48,922 nucleotides of DNA, taken from Pseudomonas sp. PA15(2017) (GTDB taxonomy: Bacteria; Pseudomonadota; Gammaproteobacteria; Pseudomonadales; Pseudomonadaceae). The stretch is from assembly GCF_001945395.1 (NCBI RefSeq), contig NZ_MSXV01000034.1, positions 1-48,922 of the forward strand, given 5' to 3'. The position numbers and the translations under genes were made by a program. Shown here piece by piece: positions 35,082 to 44,314 of the stretch; positions within the stretch are counted from its first letter, which is position 1, and each line of letters begins with the position of its first letter. The notes under the pieces were generated by a model that saw nothing but the letters and a program-made list of their open reading frames with translations, ran no database searches and was not told where the DNA came from.

Positions 35082-36524
35082 TCAGCGCTGCGTCGCAGGT
35101 GAGGCATCCGCCCGCGCCATGCCAGCGTCCGGCCAGCCGCCGCCCAGGGCCCTGAACAGATCGGCCAGGGCCAGTTGACGATCGGTGCTGACCTGGATCA
35201 GGCCAGTCTGGTCGTTGAAGCTGCTGCGCTGCGCATCGAGGTAGCGCAGGTGGTCGTCCACACCGCCGCGGTAGCGTGCTTCCGCCAGGGTTTCCGCGGC
35301 TCGGCTGGAATCGGCCAGGGCGCGTCGTGCGGCTTCCTCGCGGCGCAGCGTGTCGGTGGCGGCCAGGGCATCGGCGACTTCCTTGAAGGCGGTCTGGATG
35401 GTTCCTTCATAGTCGGCCACCGCTGCATCCTGGCGCACTTCGGCCAGGTTCAGATTGGCGCGGTTGCGCCCGCCCGCGAAGATCGGCAGCGACAGCGTCG
35501 GTGCGAAACTCCAGGCCCGCGAGCCGCCCTCGAACAGCCCGGACAGCTCGGTGCTGGAACTGCCAACCGAGCCGGTCAGGGTGATACGCGGGAAGAACGC
35601 TGCGCGGGCGGCACCGATATCGGCGTTACGTGCCTTGAGGCGGTGTTCGCTGGCCAGAATGTCCGGGCGCCGTTCGATCAGCGCCGAGGTGGTACCTGGG
35701 GTGATGTCCTGCAGCACCATCAGATTGTCGCGCGGCTTTGCGGGCAGCAGGCGCTGCACGTCCGGCGTGCCGAGCAGCAGCACCAGGGCATTGTCCGCCT
35801 GACGCAATTGCCGTTCGGTACTTTCCCGCTCGGCCTTGGCCTGTTCGGCCAGGCCAACCGCTTCCTGATAGTCCAACGCGGTGGCGGTGCCCGCCTCGCG
35901 ACGTCTGCTGACCAGATCCAGGGAGGCCAGGCGGCTGTCCAGGGTCTGCTCGACCAGCGTGATGCGACGCAGTGCGCCGTCGCGGGTCAGGTAGGCCTGG
36001 ATCACTTCGGCGATCAGGCTGATCTGCGTGGCGCGGGTCGCCTGCTCGGTGGCCAGGTAGCTTTCCAGCGCCGACTCGGAGAGGTTGCGTACGCGGCCGA
36101 ACAGGTCGACCTCGTACTCGGCCAGGCCAAGGCCAACCTGGTAGACGCTGGTCACTTCCGAGCGGCCGGTCTGTGACTGGTCGGCGGGCAGGCGTTGGCG
36201 GTTGCCGCTGGCATTGGCGTTGACCGACGGCAGGCGATCGGCGCGCTGGATACGGTATTGGGCACGGGCCGCTTCGATATCCAGTAGCGCCTGGCGCAGG
36301 CTGCGGTTGTTGCCGAGCGCGGTTTGCACGGCGTTGCGCAGGTCGGCGTCGACGATGAAGGTCTGCCAGTCCAGCGCTTGCGCGCTGGTACCGGTCGACT
36401 GGGGGGCATTCCATTGGGCTGCCACCGGCGCCTCGGGGCGTTCGTAGCTGGGCGCCAGGGAACAGCCGGCGAGGGCGACAGCCAGGGCCAGCAGGGCGGG
36501 GCGCAGCATGATTTGGGAGGTCAT
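35082..36524 (-). CDS. oprJ: Outer-membrane efflux channel OprJ
   Basis: The outer-membrane lipoprotein channel of the MexCD-OprJ system. The 480 residues include a lipoprotein signal (LAGC, acylated Cys21) and the TolC-family duplicated helical barrel, with QYRIQRADRLPSVNA and NADIGAARAAFFPRITLTGS segments that match OprJ closely. I start at ATG 36524 (MTSQIMLRPALLALAVALAG), 4 bases after the mexD stop; an upstream extension to 36602 overlaps mexD and lacks a signal peptide. The operon order mexC-mexD-oprJ is that of P. aeruginosa. Confidence 0.94.
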   Translation of the reverse strand: MTSQIMLRPALLALAVALAGCSLAPSYERPEAPVAAQWNAPQSTGTSAQALDWQTFIVDADLRNAVQTALGNNRSLRQALLDIEAARAQYRIQRADRLPSVNANASGNRQRLPADQSQTGRSEVTSVYQVGLGLAEYEVDLFGRVRNLSESALESYLATEQATRATQISLIAEVIQAYLTRDGALRRITLVEQTLDSRLASLDLVSRRREAGTATALDYQEAVGLAEQAKAERESTERQLRQADNALVLLLGTPDVQRLLPAKPRDNLMVLQDITPGTTSALIERRPDILASEHRLKARNADIGAARAAFFPRITLTGSVGSSSTELSGLFEGGSRAWSFAPTLSLPIFAGGRNRANLNLAEVRQDAAVADYEGTIQTAFKEVADALAATDTLRREEAARRALADSSRAAETLAEARYRGGVDDHLRYLDAQRSSFNDQTGLIQVSTDRQLALADLFRALGGGWPDAGMARADASPATQR

Positions 36525-36528
36525 GGCA

Positions 36529-39500
36529 TTACTCCGCTTTATGCAAGGGGTGGTGGTCAATCTGCTTGGGTTTGGTGCGCAGCAGCGACAGCACCCAGAC
36601 AAAGAAGATCGGTATGAAGATCACCCCCAGCAGGGTGGCGCTGAACATGCCGCCAAGTACCCCGGTACCGATGGCGCGTTGGCTGGCCGCGCCGGCACCG
36701 GTGGCGATCACCAGCGGCACCACGCCGAGCATGAAGGCCATGGAGGTCATGATGATCGGCCGAAAGCGCAGACGGGCGGCTTCGATGGCGGCATCGCGCA
36801 GTGAATAACCGTCTTCCCACAGATCCTTGGCGAACTCGATGATGAGGATGGCGTTCTTCGCCGCCAGGCCGATCACAGTGATCAGGCCGACCTTGAAGTA
36901 AACGTCGTTAGGCAGGCCGATTGCCGTCACCGCAAGTACCGCGCCGAGAGCGCCAACCGGCACGATGAGCATCACCGCTAGGGGAATCGCCCAGCTTTCG
37001 TAGAGGGCCACCAGGAGCAGGAACACCACCACGATGGCCAAAGCAAAGAGCATCACCGCCTGACCACTGGCGACCTTCTCCTGGTAAGAAAGGCCCGTCC
37101 ACTCGTAGCCGATGCCCTCCGGCAGTTCGGCAGCGATGCGCTCCAGCTCGGCCATGGCCTGGCCGGTGCTGACCCCCGGCGCGGCGTCGCCGGAAATACG
37201 GATCGATGGATAACCGTTGTAGCGGACGACCTGCACCGGGCCTTCTTGCCACTGGGTGGTCACGAAGGCGCTCAGTGGCACCAGGCTGCCGCTGTCGTTG
37301 GGCACTTGCAGCCTGAGCACGCTGTCCGGCGTCATCCGTGTGCCTTGTTCGGCCTGCACCACCACGCGCTGCTGGCGCCCGGCGTTGGCGAAGTCGTTGA
37401 TTACCGAGGAGCCGAACGCGGTGGATAGCGCACTGCTTATCGACTCGAAGCTGACGCCCTGGGCGCGCGCCTGCTCGCGATCGATGACCAGGCGCAGCTG
37501 CGGCGCTTCGGCCAGGCCTTCCATCATGCCGTAGAGGAACAGTGGGTTGCCGTTGACTTTGCCGAGCACTTCGTCACGGGCTGCCAGTAGTGCTTCGCGG
37601 CCGAGGCCGCCGCGATCCTGCAGGCGCAAGGAGAAGCCGCCGGAGTTACCCAGGCCGTCGATCGGTGGTGGTGGCACGGCCATCATCGTGCCGTCGTCGA
37701 GGTTGGCGAAGCGGCCGTTGACCGCGGCCGTCTCGGCCTCGACCGATTGCTCCGAGTCGCGCTCGGACCAGTCCCTGAGCAGCGGGAAGCCGATGGCCGC
37801 GTTCTCGCCCATACCCGAGAAGCTGAAGCCCAGTACCACGAAGGAGGAGGCCACGGCCTCGCGGGAGGCGAGGAATTCTTCCAGTTCCTTGGCGGTCGCT
37901 GACGTACGCTCGCGGGTGGCGCCCGGCGGTAGCTGGATGTCGACGATCATGTAGCCCTGATCTTCGACCGGCACGAAGGATTCCGGCAGGCGCAGGTAGA
38001 AGAAGCCCATCAGCACCACGATGCCCAGATAGATGAACATGAAGCGTCCGGCACGCGGTACCAGTTTGCCGTTGAGTTTGCTGTAGCGCCTGGTCAGCCC
38101 GTCGAATTTACGGTTGAACCAACCGAAGAAACCGGTTTTCTCGTGATGCCCTTGGGGGATCGGCTTGAGCAGGGTGGCACATAGTGCCGGGGTGAAGGTC
38201 AGGGCCAGGAAGCCCGAGAACAGGATCGACACCGCCAACGACAGGGAGAACTGCTGGTAGATCACCCCTACCGAGCCGGCCATGAATGCCAGTGGCAGGA
38301 ATACCGCCGACAACACCAGGGTGATGCCGACGATCGCCCCGGACACCTGGCCCATTGCTTTGATGGTCGCCGGCACCGGTTTCAGGCCTTCTTCAGCCAT
38401 GATCCGTTCAACGTTCTCGACCACCACAATGGCATCGTCGACCAGGATACCGATGGCCAGCACCATGCCGAACATGGTCATCATGTTCACCGAGAAGCCG
38501 AGCAGGTACATGAAGGTCAATGTACCGAGCAGGCATACCGGGACCACGAGCGACGGGATCAGGGTGTAGCGCACATTCTGCAGGAACAGGAAAATCACCA
38601 GGAACACCAGCACCATCGCTTCGATCAGGGTCATGATGACCTTGTCGATGGCCACGTCGACAAAAAGTGAGGTGTCGTAGGGAATGGAAACCTGCACGTT
38701 TTCCGGGAAGTTGGCGGAGAGTTCGGTAAGGCGCTGCTTGACCGCCTTGGCAGTCTGGATGGCGTTGGCGCCTGGGGCCAACTGCACGGCGGCAGCAATC
38801 GCCGGTTTGCCATCCTCGCGAGCACCGAAGTTGTAGTCCTGGCTGCCGACTTCGATACGCGCGACATCGCCCAGGGTCAGGCGCGAGCCGTCCTGGTTGG
38901 CGCGCAGCACAATGGCGGCGAATTCCTCGGGGTTGTCCAGGGTGCCCTTGACCGCTAGGGTCGCGGTCAACTCCTGCTCGGCACTGCCCGGCGTGCTGCC
39001 GAAGGCACCGGCTGGCACCTGCACGTTCTGGGCGCGGATGGCGTCGTTGACGTTGTCGATCGCCAGGCCGTAACCGACCAATTTCTGCGGGTCGATCCAT
39101 ACGCGCATCGCCGCTTCGGCGGCGAAGAACTGCAGCTTGCCTACACCCGGCACCCGGCGGATTTCGTTGTTGATGTTACGCGCCGCGTAGTCGGCCAGAG
39201 CCGTGGTGTCGGCATCGGCGCTGCCGTCCTTGTAGCTCAGCGCATAGATCAGCAGAAAGCCGGCGGTGGCCTGCTCGGTCTGGATGCCAAGGGTCAGCAC
39301 GGCCTGAGGCATGCGTGCCTCGGCGCGTTTCAAGCGGTTCTGCACGTCGACCTGGGCCAGCTCCGGATCGGTACCCGGCTGGAAGGTCACGTCGATCTCG
39401 GCGATACCATTGGCGTTGCTGGTGGACTCGAAGTATAGCAGGCCCTGCGCGCCGTTGAGTTCTTCCTCGATCACGCTGGTGACCGAGTCGGTCAGCACTT

Positions 39501-39663
39501 GGGCCGAAGCGCCTGGGTAGGTTGCGGTAATGGTGATCTGTGGCGGCGCCACGTTGGGGTACTGCGCTACGGGCAGAAACGGGATGGCCAGCAAGCCGCC
39601 CATGGTGATGAATAGCGCTACCACCCAGGCGAAGTTCGGGCGCCGGATAAAAAACAATGACAT
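36529..39663 (-). CDS. mexD: RND multidrug efflux pump MexD
   Basis: The inner-membrane proton-driven RND transporter of MexCD-OprJ. The 1044 residues show the HAE1 layout of 12 helices and two large periplasmic loops. The proton-relay residues are present in TM4 (GILVDDAIVVVENVERIM, the Asp-Asp pair) and TM10 (GLAAKNAILIIEFAK, the Lys). The start MSLFFIRRPNFAWVVALF and long stretches match MexD rather than MexB or MexF. In P. aeruginosa the pump exports fluoroquinolones, cefepime-type beta-lactams, macrolides, tetracycline and biocides. Gap to mexC is 15 bases, to oprJ 4 bases. Confidence 0.95.
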   Translation of the reverse strand: MSLFFIRRPNFAWVVALFITMGGLLAIPFLPVAQYPNVAPPQITITATYPGASAQVLTDSVTSVIEEELNGAQGLLYFESTSNANGIAEIDVTFQPGTDPELAQVDVQNRLKRAEARMPQAVLTLGIQTEQATAGFLLIYALSYKDGSADADTTALADYAARNINNEIRRVPGVGKLQFFAAEAAMRVWIDPQKLVGYGLAIDNVNDAIRAQNVQVPAGAFGSTPGSAEQELTATLAVKGTLDNPEEFAAIVLRANQDGSRLTLGDVARIEVGSQDYNFGAREDGKPAIAAAVQLAPGANAIQTAKAVKQRLTELSANFPENVQVSIPYDTSLFVDVAIDKVIMTLIEAMVLVFLVIFLFLQNVRYTLIPSLVVPVCLLGTLTFMYLLGFSVNMMTMFGMVLAIGILVDDAIVVVENVERIMAEEGLKPVPATIKAMGQVSGAIVGITLVLSAVFLPLAFMAGSVGVIYQQFSLSLAVSILFSGFLALTFTPALCATLLKPIPQGHHEKTGFFGWFNRKFDGLTRRYSKLNGKLVPRAGRFMFIYLGIVVLMGFFYLRLPESFVPVEDQGYMIVDIQLPPGATRERTSATAKELEEFLASREAVASSFVVLGFSFSGMGENAAIGFPLLRDWSERDSEQSVEAETAAVNGRFANLDDGTMMAVPPPPIDGLGNSGGFSLRLQDRGGLGREALLAARDEVLGKVNGNPLFLYGMMEGLAEAPQLRLVIDREQARAQGVSFESISSALSTAFGSSVINDFANAGRQQRVVVQAEQGTRMTPDSVLRLQVPNDSGSLVPLSAFVTTQWQEGPVQVVRYNGYPSIRISGDAAPGVSTGQAMAELERIAAELPEGIGYEWTGLSYQEKVASGQAVMLFALAIVVVFLLLVALYESWAIPLAVMLIVPVGALGAVLAVTAIGLPNDVYFKVGLITVIGLAAKNAILIIEFAKDLWEDGYSLRDAAIEAARLRFRPIIMTSMAFMLGVVPLVIATGAGAASQRAIGTGVLGGMFSATLLGVIFIPIFFVWVLSLLRTKPKQIDHHPLHKAE

Positions 39664-39678
39664 GTCGGGTGCTCCGGC

Positions 39679-40845
39679 TTATTGCGCCTGGGATGGGGTG
39701 GCGTTCTGGGCTTCGGCGCCGGGCTGGCGCGGAACCACCTTGGCGCCCGGGCGGATGGCGGTCAGCGAACTAGTGATCACCTCGTCACCGGCCTTCAGGC
39801 CTTCGGTGATCTGCCACCGCGCGCCTTGCATGGCGCCAGTGGTGACCGGGTGAGCTTCTACCGTGTTCTCGGCGCCGAGCAGCATTACGCTGGCCTTGCC
39901 GTCGGCGGAGCGCTGCACGGCGCGCTGCGGTACCAAGATGGCATCCTGGTCGAGCCCCTGGGGTGTTCCGACTCGCACGTACATGCCAGGCAGCAACACG
40001 CCCTGCGGGTTGTCGAAGCGCCCGCGCAGGGCGATCTGCCCGGTGCTGCGATCCACCGAAATATCAGTGAACAACAGGGTGCCCTTGCTTTGAATATCGG
40101 TACCGTCGACGCGCAGCGACAGGGTCTTGTCGCCGACGCCGGAAACCTTGCCGTCGGCGATGGCCGCGCGCAGGCGCAGGGCGTCGGCAGCCGGCTGGCT
40201 GAAGTCGGCATACACTGGATCGAGCTGCTGGATACGAGCGAGGAGGGTGGTCTCGCCCTGGCCGACTAACGCGCCTTCGGTCACCTGGGCGCGGCCGATG
40301 CGGCCGGCGATGGGCGCGCGTACCTGGGCGTAACCCAGATCCAGCTTGGCGGTTTCCACATTGGCCTGGGCTGAGCGTTTGTCGGCCTGAGCACTGCGCA
40401 GGTTGGCGCGGGCCACGTCGAAGTCCTGCTGGCTGACCGCGTCGATCTTCACCAGCGGTTCATAGCGCTTGACCGTGGCCTGGGCCTGGAACAGCTGGGC
40501 ATCGGCGCGGGCCAATTCGCCTTCGGCGCGCGACAGCGCGGCCTTGAACGGGGCTGGGTCGATCTGGAACAGCAGGTCGCCGGCCTTGACGTCGGCACCC
40601 TCCTCGAAGGTGCGCTTGAGCACGATGCCAGCGACCCGAGCACGCACCTCGGCAACGCGTACCGGCTCGATGCGCCCCGGCAATTCGGCCACCACGGTAA
40701 AGGGTTCGGTCTTGATGGTGAGAACATCCACCTCGCGAGGCGACGCTTCGCCCCCAGCTTGTTCTCCATTGCCGCAGCCAGCCAAGCTGACGATGATTGA
40801 AAGGGTGATCGCCGATATGACGTATTGTGTACGAATCCTGCTCAT
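39679..40845 (-). CDS. mexC: RND periplasmic adaptor MexC
   Basis: The membrane-fusion lipoprotein linking MexD and OprJ. The 388 residues have a lipobox LAGC (Cys24), the paired lipoyl half-motifs flanking a helical hairpin, beta-barrel and membrane-proximal domains, and long stretches shared with MexC (RIEPVRVAEVRARVAGIV, EEGADVKAGDLLFQIDPAP, LLPGMYVRV). The ATG at 40845 follows AGGTGAAGC. It is the first gene of the efflux operon, divergent from nfxB. Expression is expected to be low unless NfxB is inactivated or the envelope is stressed, from knowledge of P. aeruginosa. Confidence 0.95.
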   Translation of the reverse strand: MSRIRTQYVISAITLSIIVSLAGCGNGEQAGGEASPREVDVLTIKTEPFTVVAELPGRIEPVRVAEVRARVAGIVLKRTFEEGADVKAGDLLFQIDPAPFKAALSRAEGELARADAQLFQAQATVKRYEPLVKIDAVSQQDFDVARANLRSAQADKRSAQANVETAKLDLGYAQVRAPIAGRIGRAQVTEGALVGQGETTLLARIQQLDPVYADFSQPAADALRLRAAIADGKVSGVGDKTLSLRVDGTDIQSKGTLLFTDISVDRSTGQIALRGRFDNPQGVLLPGMYVRVGTPQGLDQDAILVPQRAVQRSADGKASVMLLGAENTVEAHPVTTGAMQGARWQITEGLKAGDEVITSSLTAIRPGAKVVPRQPGAEAQNATPSQAQ

Positions 40846-40917
40846 GCTTCACCTGGGGCGATGCCCAATCCTGTTAGTCCTTGAAGGGCGAGAATGGTCG
40901 TTTAATGGGGTTTTTGA

Positions 40918-40959
40918 GTCAATATTGTCTCATTTAAATTTTTTGTGACTAATATTGAC
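40918..40959. promoter_or_regulatory. Candidate NfxB operator between mexC and nfxB
   Basis: A long inverted arrangement: TCAATATT (40919-40926) and AATATTGA (40951-40958), 24 bases apart, each next to a TGTCTCA/TGTGACT element, in an AT-rich island between the divergent genes. NfxB is known to bind the mexC-nfxB intergenic region and repress both genes. Confidence 0.55.
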
Positions 40960-41025
40960 AGTCCTTTAAGCACTAGGGGTTTTCCTGCACAATGATGCAC
41001 CTTACCCCTTGAGAAGAAGCAATTG

Positions 41026-41577
41026 ATGCAAAGGCCTGTCGCTGAAGAAAAACTGCTCAAAGCCCTGGCTGTGGCCATGGTCGAGCAGCCGCGTGGCACC
41101 TTCAAGGATATCGCGCAGGCGGCAGGTGTGAGCAAGGCTACCCTGAATCGCTACTGCGGCACCCGCGACAACCTGATCGAGATGCTTTTCGACTACGGCT
41201 CAGAGGTCATGAATCAGGTTATCGCCGAGGCCGACCTGCAGCAGGCGCCTCTGCCCGAAGCCCTGCAACGCCTGGTGGACGGGCATCTGGTCCACCGTGA
41301 TCTGCTGGTTTTCCTGATGTTCCAGTGGCGTCCGGACTTCTTGCACGAGTGTGGCAAGGAGGCGCGCTGGCTACCGTACACAAATGCACTGGATCAGTTC
41401 TTCTTGCGTGGTCAGCAAGAGGGAGTCTTTCGTATCGACATCGGTGCGCCGGTGCTGACCGAGCTGTTCGCTTCGCTGCTGTTCGGCCTGGTCGACGGTG
41501 AGCGCCGTGGCCGGGTCGCAAGGGCCAGCATGGGAGCATCGCTGCAGACATTCTTCATGCATGGGGCGGCGACTTGA
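41026..41577 (+). CDS. nfxB: Transcriptional repressor NfxB
   Basis: The repressor of mexCD-oprJ. The 183 residues have an N-terminal helix-turn-helix (FKDIAQAAGVSKATLNRYCG) and an NfxB-like C-terminal domain; HLVHRDLLVFLMFQWRPDFL and FFLRGQQEGVFRIDI align closely with P. aeruginosa NfxB. I use ATG 41026 rather than the TTG just before it (41023), behind GAGAAGAAG. It is divergent from mexC as in P. aeruginosa. The frame is complete, so the pump should be repressed in this strain unless a missense change matters. Confidence 0.94.
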   Translation: MQRPVAEEKLLKALAVAMVEQPRGTFKDIAQAAGVSKATLNRYCGTRDNLIEMLFDYGSEVMNQVIAEADLQQAPLPEALQRLVDGHLVHRDLLVFLMFQWRPDFLHECGKEARWLPYTNALDQFFLRGQQEGVFRIDIGAPVLTELFASLLFGLVDGERRGRVARASMGASLQTFFMHGAAT

Positions 41578-41704
41578 GGGTAGTCGTCACACGAGGTGAC
41601 GTCTGGTGAGTGCGACAGGCCGGTGGGTTGGTAGTATGCGCCTCATGTTGTGGCCCTGAGTCGGATTATGCAGAAGGAAGCTGCGCCTCGCGGAGAAACC
41701 AAGC

Positions 41705-42022
41705 ATGAACGTACAAGTGATTGAGCGTGACGGCGAACCGGAATACGCGGTGTTGCCGTGGGTCGATTATCAGGCGCTGCTCCAGGCGGCTGGCCAGCGT
41801 CCAGAGGCTGCGCCGACCCAGCAGGATGTCGATGCGCCGAAAGCGCTGAGCGAACTGAGCGCGTTGCGCGAAGCCAAGGGGCTGAGCCGTGACGAGCTGG
41901 CGCGGGCGGTGGGCATCAGCCCTCATTACCTGGGCATGATCGAAAGCGGCGAGCGTCAGCCGGATGCGGCCATTTTGCGAGCGCTGGCCTGGGTGCTGGG
42001 TATCTCGGGTTGGCAAGCATGA
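41705..42022 (+). CDS. XRE-family helix-turn-helix regulator
   Basis: A 105-residue protein. The N-terminal 35 residues (MNVQVIERDGEPEYAVLPWV) form a short conserved segment common to this small regulator group. It is followed by a linker and a Cro/CI-type helix-turn-helix (about 55-102, LREAKGLSRDELARAVGISP then HYLGMIESGERQPDAAIL). The layout resembles antitoxin-type regulators. Its stop overlaps the next gene by ATGA, so they are co-expressed and may act together. The ATG at 41705 follows GCGGAGAAACC. Confidence 0.85.
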   Translation: MNVQVIERDGEPEYAVLPWVDYQALLQAAGQRPEAAPTQQDVDAPKALSELSALREAKGLSRDELARAVGISPHYLGMIESGERQPDAAILRALAWVLGISGWQA

Positions 42023-42384
42023 GCGTGCGCATCAGCCGCGTACATTGGGACGCGCTGCTGACGGCCCTCGATGATGCCCGCAGGCAGCGCCACCTGCTGA
42101 CTTATCGCGCACTGATCGAGCGCCTGTCCCTGCCGGCGCCCGCCATGCAGACCCTTACCGCCGCGCTGGAACACCTGGCGGCGTTAGATGCGCGCGGCGA
42201 CCGCCCGCTGCGCAGTGCTCTGGTGATCAGCCAGGGCGCCAGCCGCCTGCCGCGCACCGGGTTCTTCGAGTGCGTCAGCCGCCTGGGCCGTTTCGACGGC
42301 GCCCCCGACGGCGTCGCGGCCGCTTCCTGGCATGCCTCGGAAGTGGCCCGGGTGTTCGAGTTCGATTACCCCGCCGAGACCTGA
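42019..42384 (+). CDS. Conserved small protein of unknown function
   Basis: A 121-residue protein that I do not recognise with certainty. It has a helical N-terminal half (ISRVHWDALLTALDDARRQ, LTYRALIERLSLPAPAMQTL) resembling a small DNA- or protein-binding helical bundle. The C-terminal half includes GFFECVSRLGRFDG. It is coupled by ATGA to the XRE gene, which suggests a partner or toxin-like/effector role, without direct evidence. Its last 19 bases overlap the 3' end of the convergent EAL-CBS-GGDEF gene. I recall small hypothetical genes next to this block in other Pseudomonas. Confidence 0.7.
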   Translation: MSVRISRVHWDALLTALDDARRQRHLLTYRALIERLSLPAPAMQTLTAALEHLAALDARGDRPLRSALVISQGASRLPRTGFFECVSRLGRFDGAPDGVAAASWHASEVARVFEFDYPAET

Positions 42385-44150
42385 GCAGGCCGCTCCTGCA
42401 GCGTATGGGTGTCGATCACGTGCAGGCTGTAACCGGGCACCGCCTTGGCCTGGCGTTTGGCTTCTGAAGCCAGCCCGGCCAGTTCGCTGGCATCCAGCAA
42501 CGGGCAGTGCTGCGGGTGCAGGTGCACCACGCCGAGCGACAGTGACAGCAGGGGAAACTCCTCGCGCTGGCCCTGGCGGTTGTGGCTGACGAAGCAGCCG
42601 GCATCCAGGTGTTCTTCCAGGTAGAAACGCCGGCACTGGCTCTGGAAATCTTCGAGCAGGTGATTGAGGCGGGCGCGCCAGTCCTTGGAGCCGAACACCA
42701 GCAGGAAATCGTCGCCGCCGATGTGGCCGACGAAATCCCGGCTGGGGTCGATGCGCTCGTTCAGGCAGTGCGCCAGGCAGAGCAGCACCTCGTCGCCCTT
42801 GGCGTAGCCATAGAGATCGTTGAAAGGCTTGAAACTGTCGATATCGACGTAGCAGATCGCCGCTTCGCGGTTCTGCTGCAGCAGGCGCGTCAGGCATTGC
42901 TGAATCGGCACGTTGCCCGGCAGCAGGGTCAGTGGGTTGGCGTAGCGGGCCTGCTGGATCTTCAGCTCGGTGATCAGCTTGAGCACGTCGATTACCCGCC
43001 CCAGGCCCTGGTAGCAGCCCTCGACGGTGATCACGAAGTCTTCTTCCATGCGCTGGCGGGCGCGGCTGGTCAGCAGGCGGCTGACCTGCTGCAGCGACTG
43101 GCTGATCTCCACAGCGAGGAAGTCGTTGCTCATCAGACGGCTGATCGGCTTGCGCGCATACAGTTCGGTGGCGAACGGCTTGAGCAATACGTCGGACAAC
43201 GAATGACGGTGCACGATGCCCACCGGGCGCTGGGCTTCGTCCAGTACCGCCAGGGAATTGAGATTGGCCTGGGCGCGAAAGGCCTCCAGCACCTCGGCGG
43301 TGGGCGTGGAAATCGACACCGCCTGCTGCTCGCTGAGCAGTGCGGTGAGGTCGCTGCCTTCCTCGCCCAGCGGCGTCGGCGCCTGGCCCAAGGCGGGTAG
43401 CATCTTGCGGGCGTCGGTGGGCGGCGTTTCCTGGGGGCGGCAGAGCAGGTAGCCCTGCAACAGATCGACGCCCATCTCGCAGAGCACGGCGAGCTCTTCT
43501 TCCAGTTCGATACCTTCGGCGATCACTTTGGCCCGTGAGGCCTTGGCCATTTGCAGGATGGAGCCGACGAACTCGCGCTTGACCGCATCGCGGTGAATGC
43601 CGTCGATGAAGTGCCGGTCGATCTTCACGTAATCCGGGCGCAACTCTGACCACAGGCGCAGGCTGGAGTAGCCGGCGCCCAGGTCGTCGAGGGCGATGGA
43701 GAAGCCCATGTCGCGGTAGTGGTGCAGGGCGGTGTCGAGCAGGTAGAAATCGTCGGTGGGCGATTGCTCGGTCAGCTCGATGACTACGCGGCTAGGGGCG
43801 ATACCGTAGGTCTGCAGCAACTGCAGGGTGCGGCCGGGCTGGTGGTTGGCGTCGAGCAGCGAATCAGGAGAGACGTTGAGAAACAGCAGGCCATCGAGTT
43901 GCTGCTCGCTGAACCGGCGGCAGGCGCTATTGCGGCAAGCCAGCTCCAACTCGCTGAGCATGCCGGTCTGGCGGGCTGCGGCGAACAGGGTCAGCGGCGA
44001 GTGCAGCGGACTGTTGGAGGGGCCACGGGTCAGTGCTTCGTAGCCGATAATGCGTCGCTCGGCCACCGACACGATGGGCTGGAACAGGCTATGCAAGTCG
44101 CCGTGGGCGAGAATCTGGCCCAGCGAGCTCAACTGTTCGGTGACGGTCAT
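42366..44150 (-). CDS. EAL-CBS-GGDEF cyclic-di-GMP protein
   Basis: A 594-residue protein with the unusual order EAL (about 10-240), paired CBS domains (about 275-395) and C-terminal GGDEF (about 405-580). The EAL motif (Glu38-Leu40, GYEALTRG) and its catalytic partners (ELTEQS, LDDLGAGYSSL, YVKID, AEGIE) are kept, so phosphodiesterase activity is likely. The GGDEF signature is degenerate, GGDDF (478-482), and no RxxD inhibitory site precedes it, so cyclase activity is doubtful. It may bind GTP as an allosteric sensor. CBS pairs bind adenine nucleotides and suggest energy sensing. The same architecture next to the prc protease is found in P. aeruginosa (PA3258-PA3257, from memory). Confidence 0.91.
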   Translation of the reverse strand: MTVTEQLSSLGQILAHGDLHSLFQPIVSVAERRIIGYEALTRGPSNSPLHSPLTLFAAARQTGMLSELELACRNSACRRFSEQQLDGLLFLNVSPDSLLDANHQPGRTLQLLQTYGIAPSRVVIELTEQSPTDDFYLLDTALHHYRDMGFSIALDDLGAGYSSLRLWSELRPDYVKIDRHFIDGIHRDAVKREFVGSILQMAKASRAKVIAEGIELEEELAVLCEMGVDLLQGYLLCRPQETPPTDARKMLPALGQAPTPLGEEGSDLTALLSEQQAVSISTPTAEVLEAFRAQANLNSLAVLDEAQRPVGIVHRHSLSDVLLKPFATELYARKPISRLMSNDFLAVEISQSLQQVSRLLTSRARQRMEEDFVITVEGCYQGLGRVIDVLKLITELKIQQARYANPLTLLPGNVPIQQCLTRLLQQNREAAICYVDIDSFKPFNDLYGYAKGDEVLLCLAHCLNERIDPSRDFVGHIGGDDFLLVFGSKDWRARLNHLLEDFQSQCRRFYLEEHLDAGCFVSHNRQGQREEFPLLSLSLGVVHLHPQHCPLLDASELAGLASEAKRQAKAVPGYSLHVIDTHTLQERPAQVSAG

Positions 44151-44314
44151 GACGAGTCTCTAAGCAAATCGAAAGCGGGAGATGGCTATAAGCCATGATA
44201 GATGCATCCCGCTAGGTGCGCATGATTCGACTACAGAATGATGACCAAATGATGAAGCGGGCAAAGCGTCAATAAATAACAGGTGGTTTTCTGACACGGC
44301 CAGCGCTGCGCCGA

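Noticed and set aside
41585..41601. CGTCAC/GTGACG hairpin behind nfxB
   Set aside because: A 6-bp stem without a T-run; too little to call a terminator.
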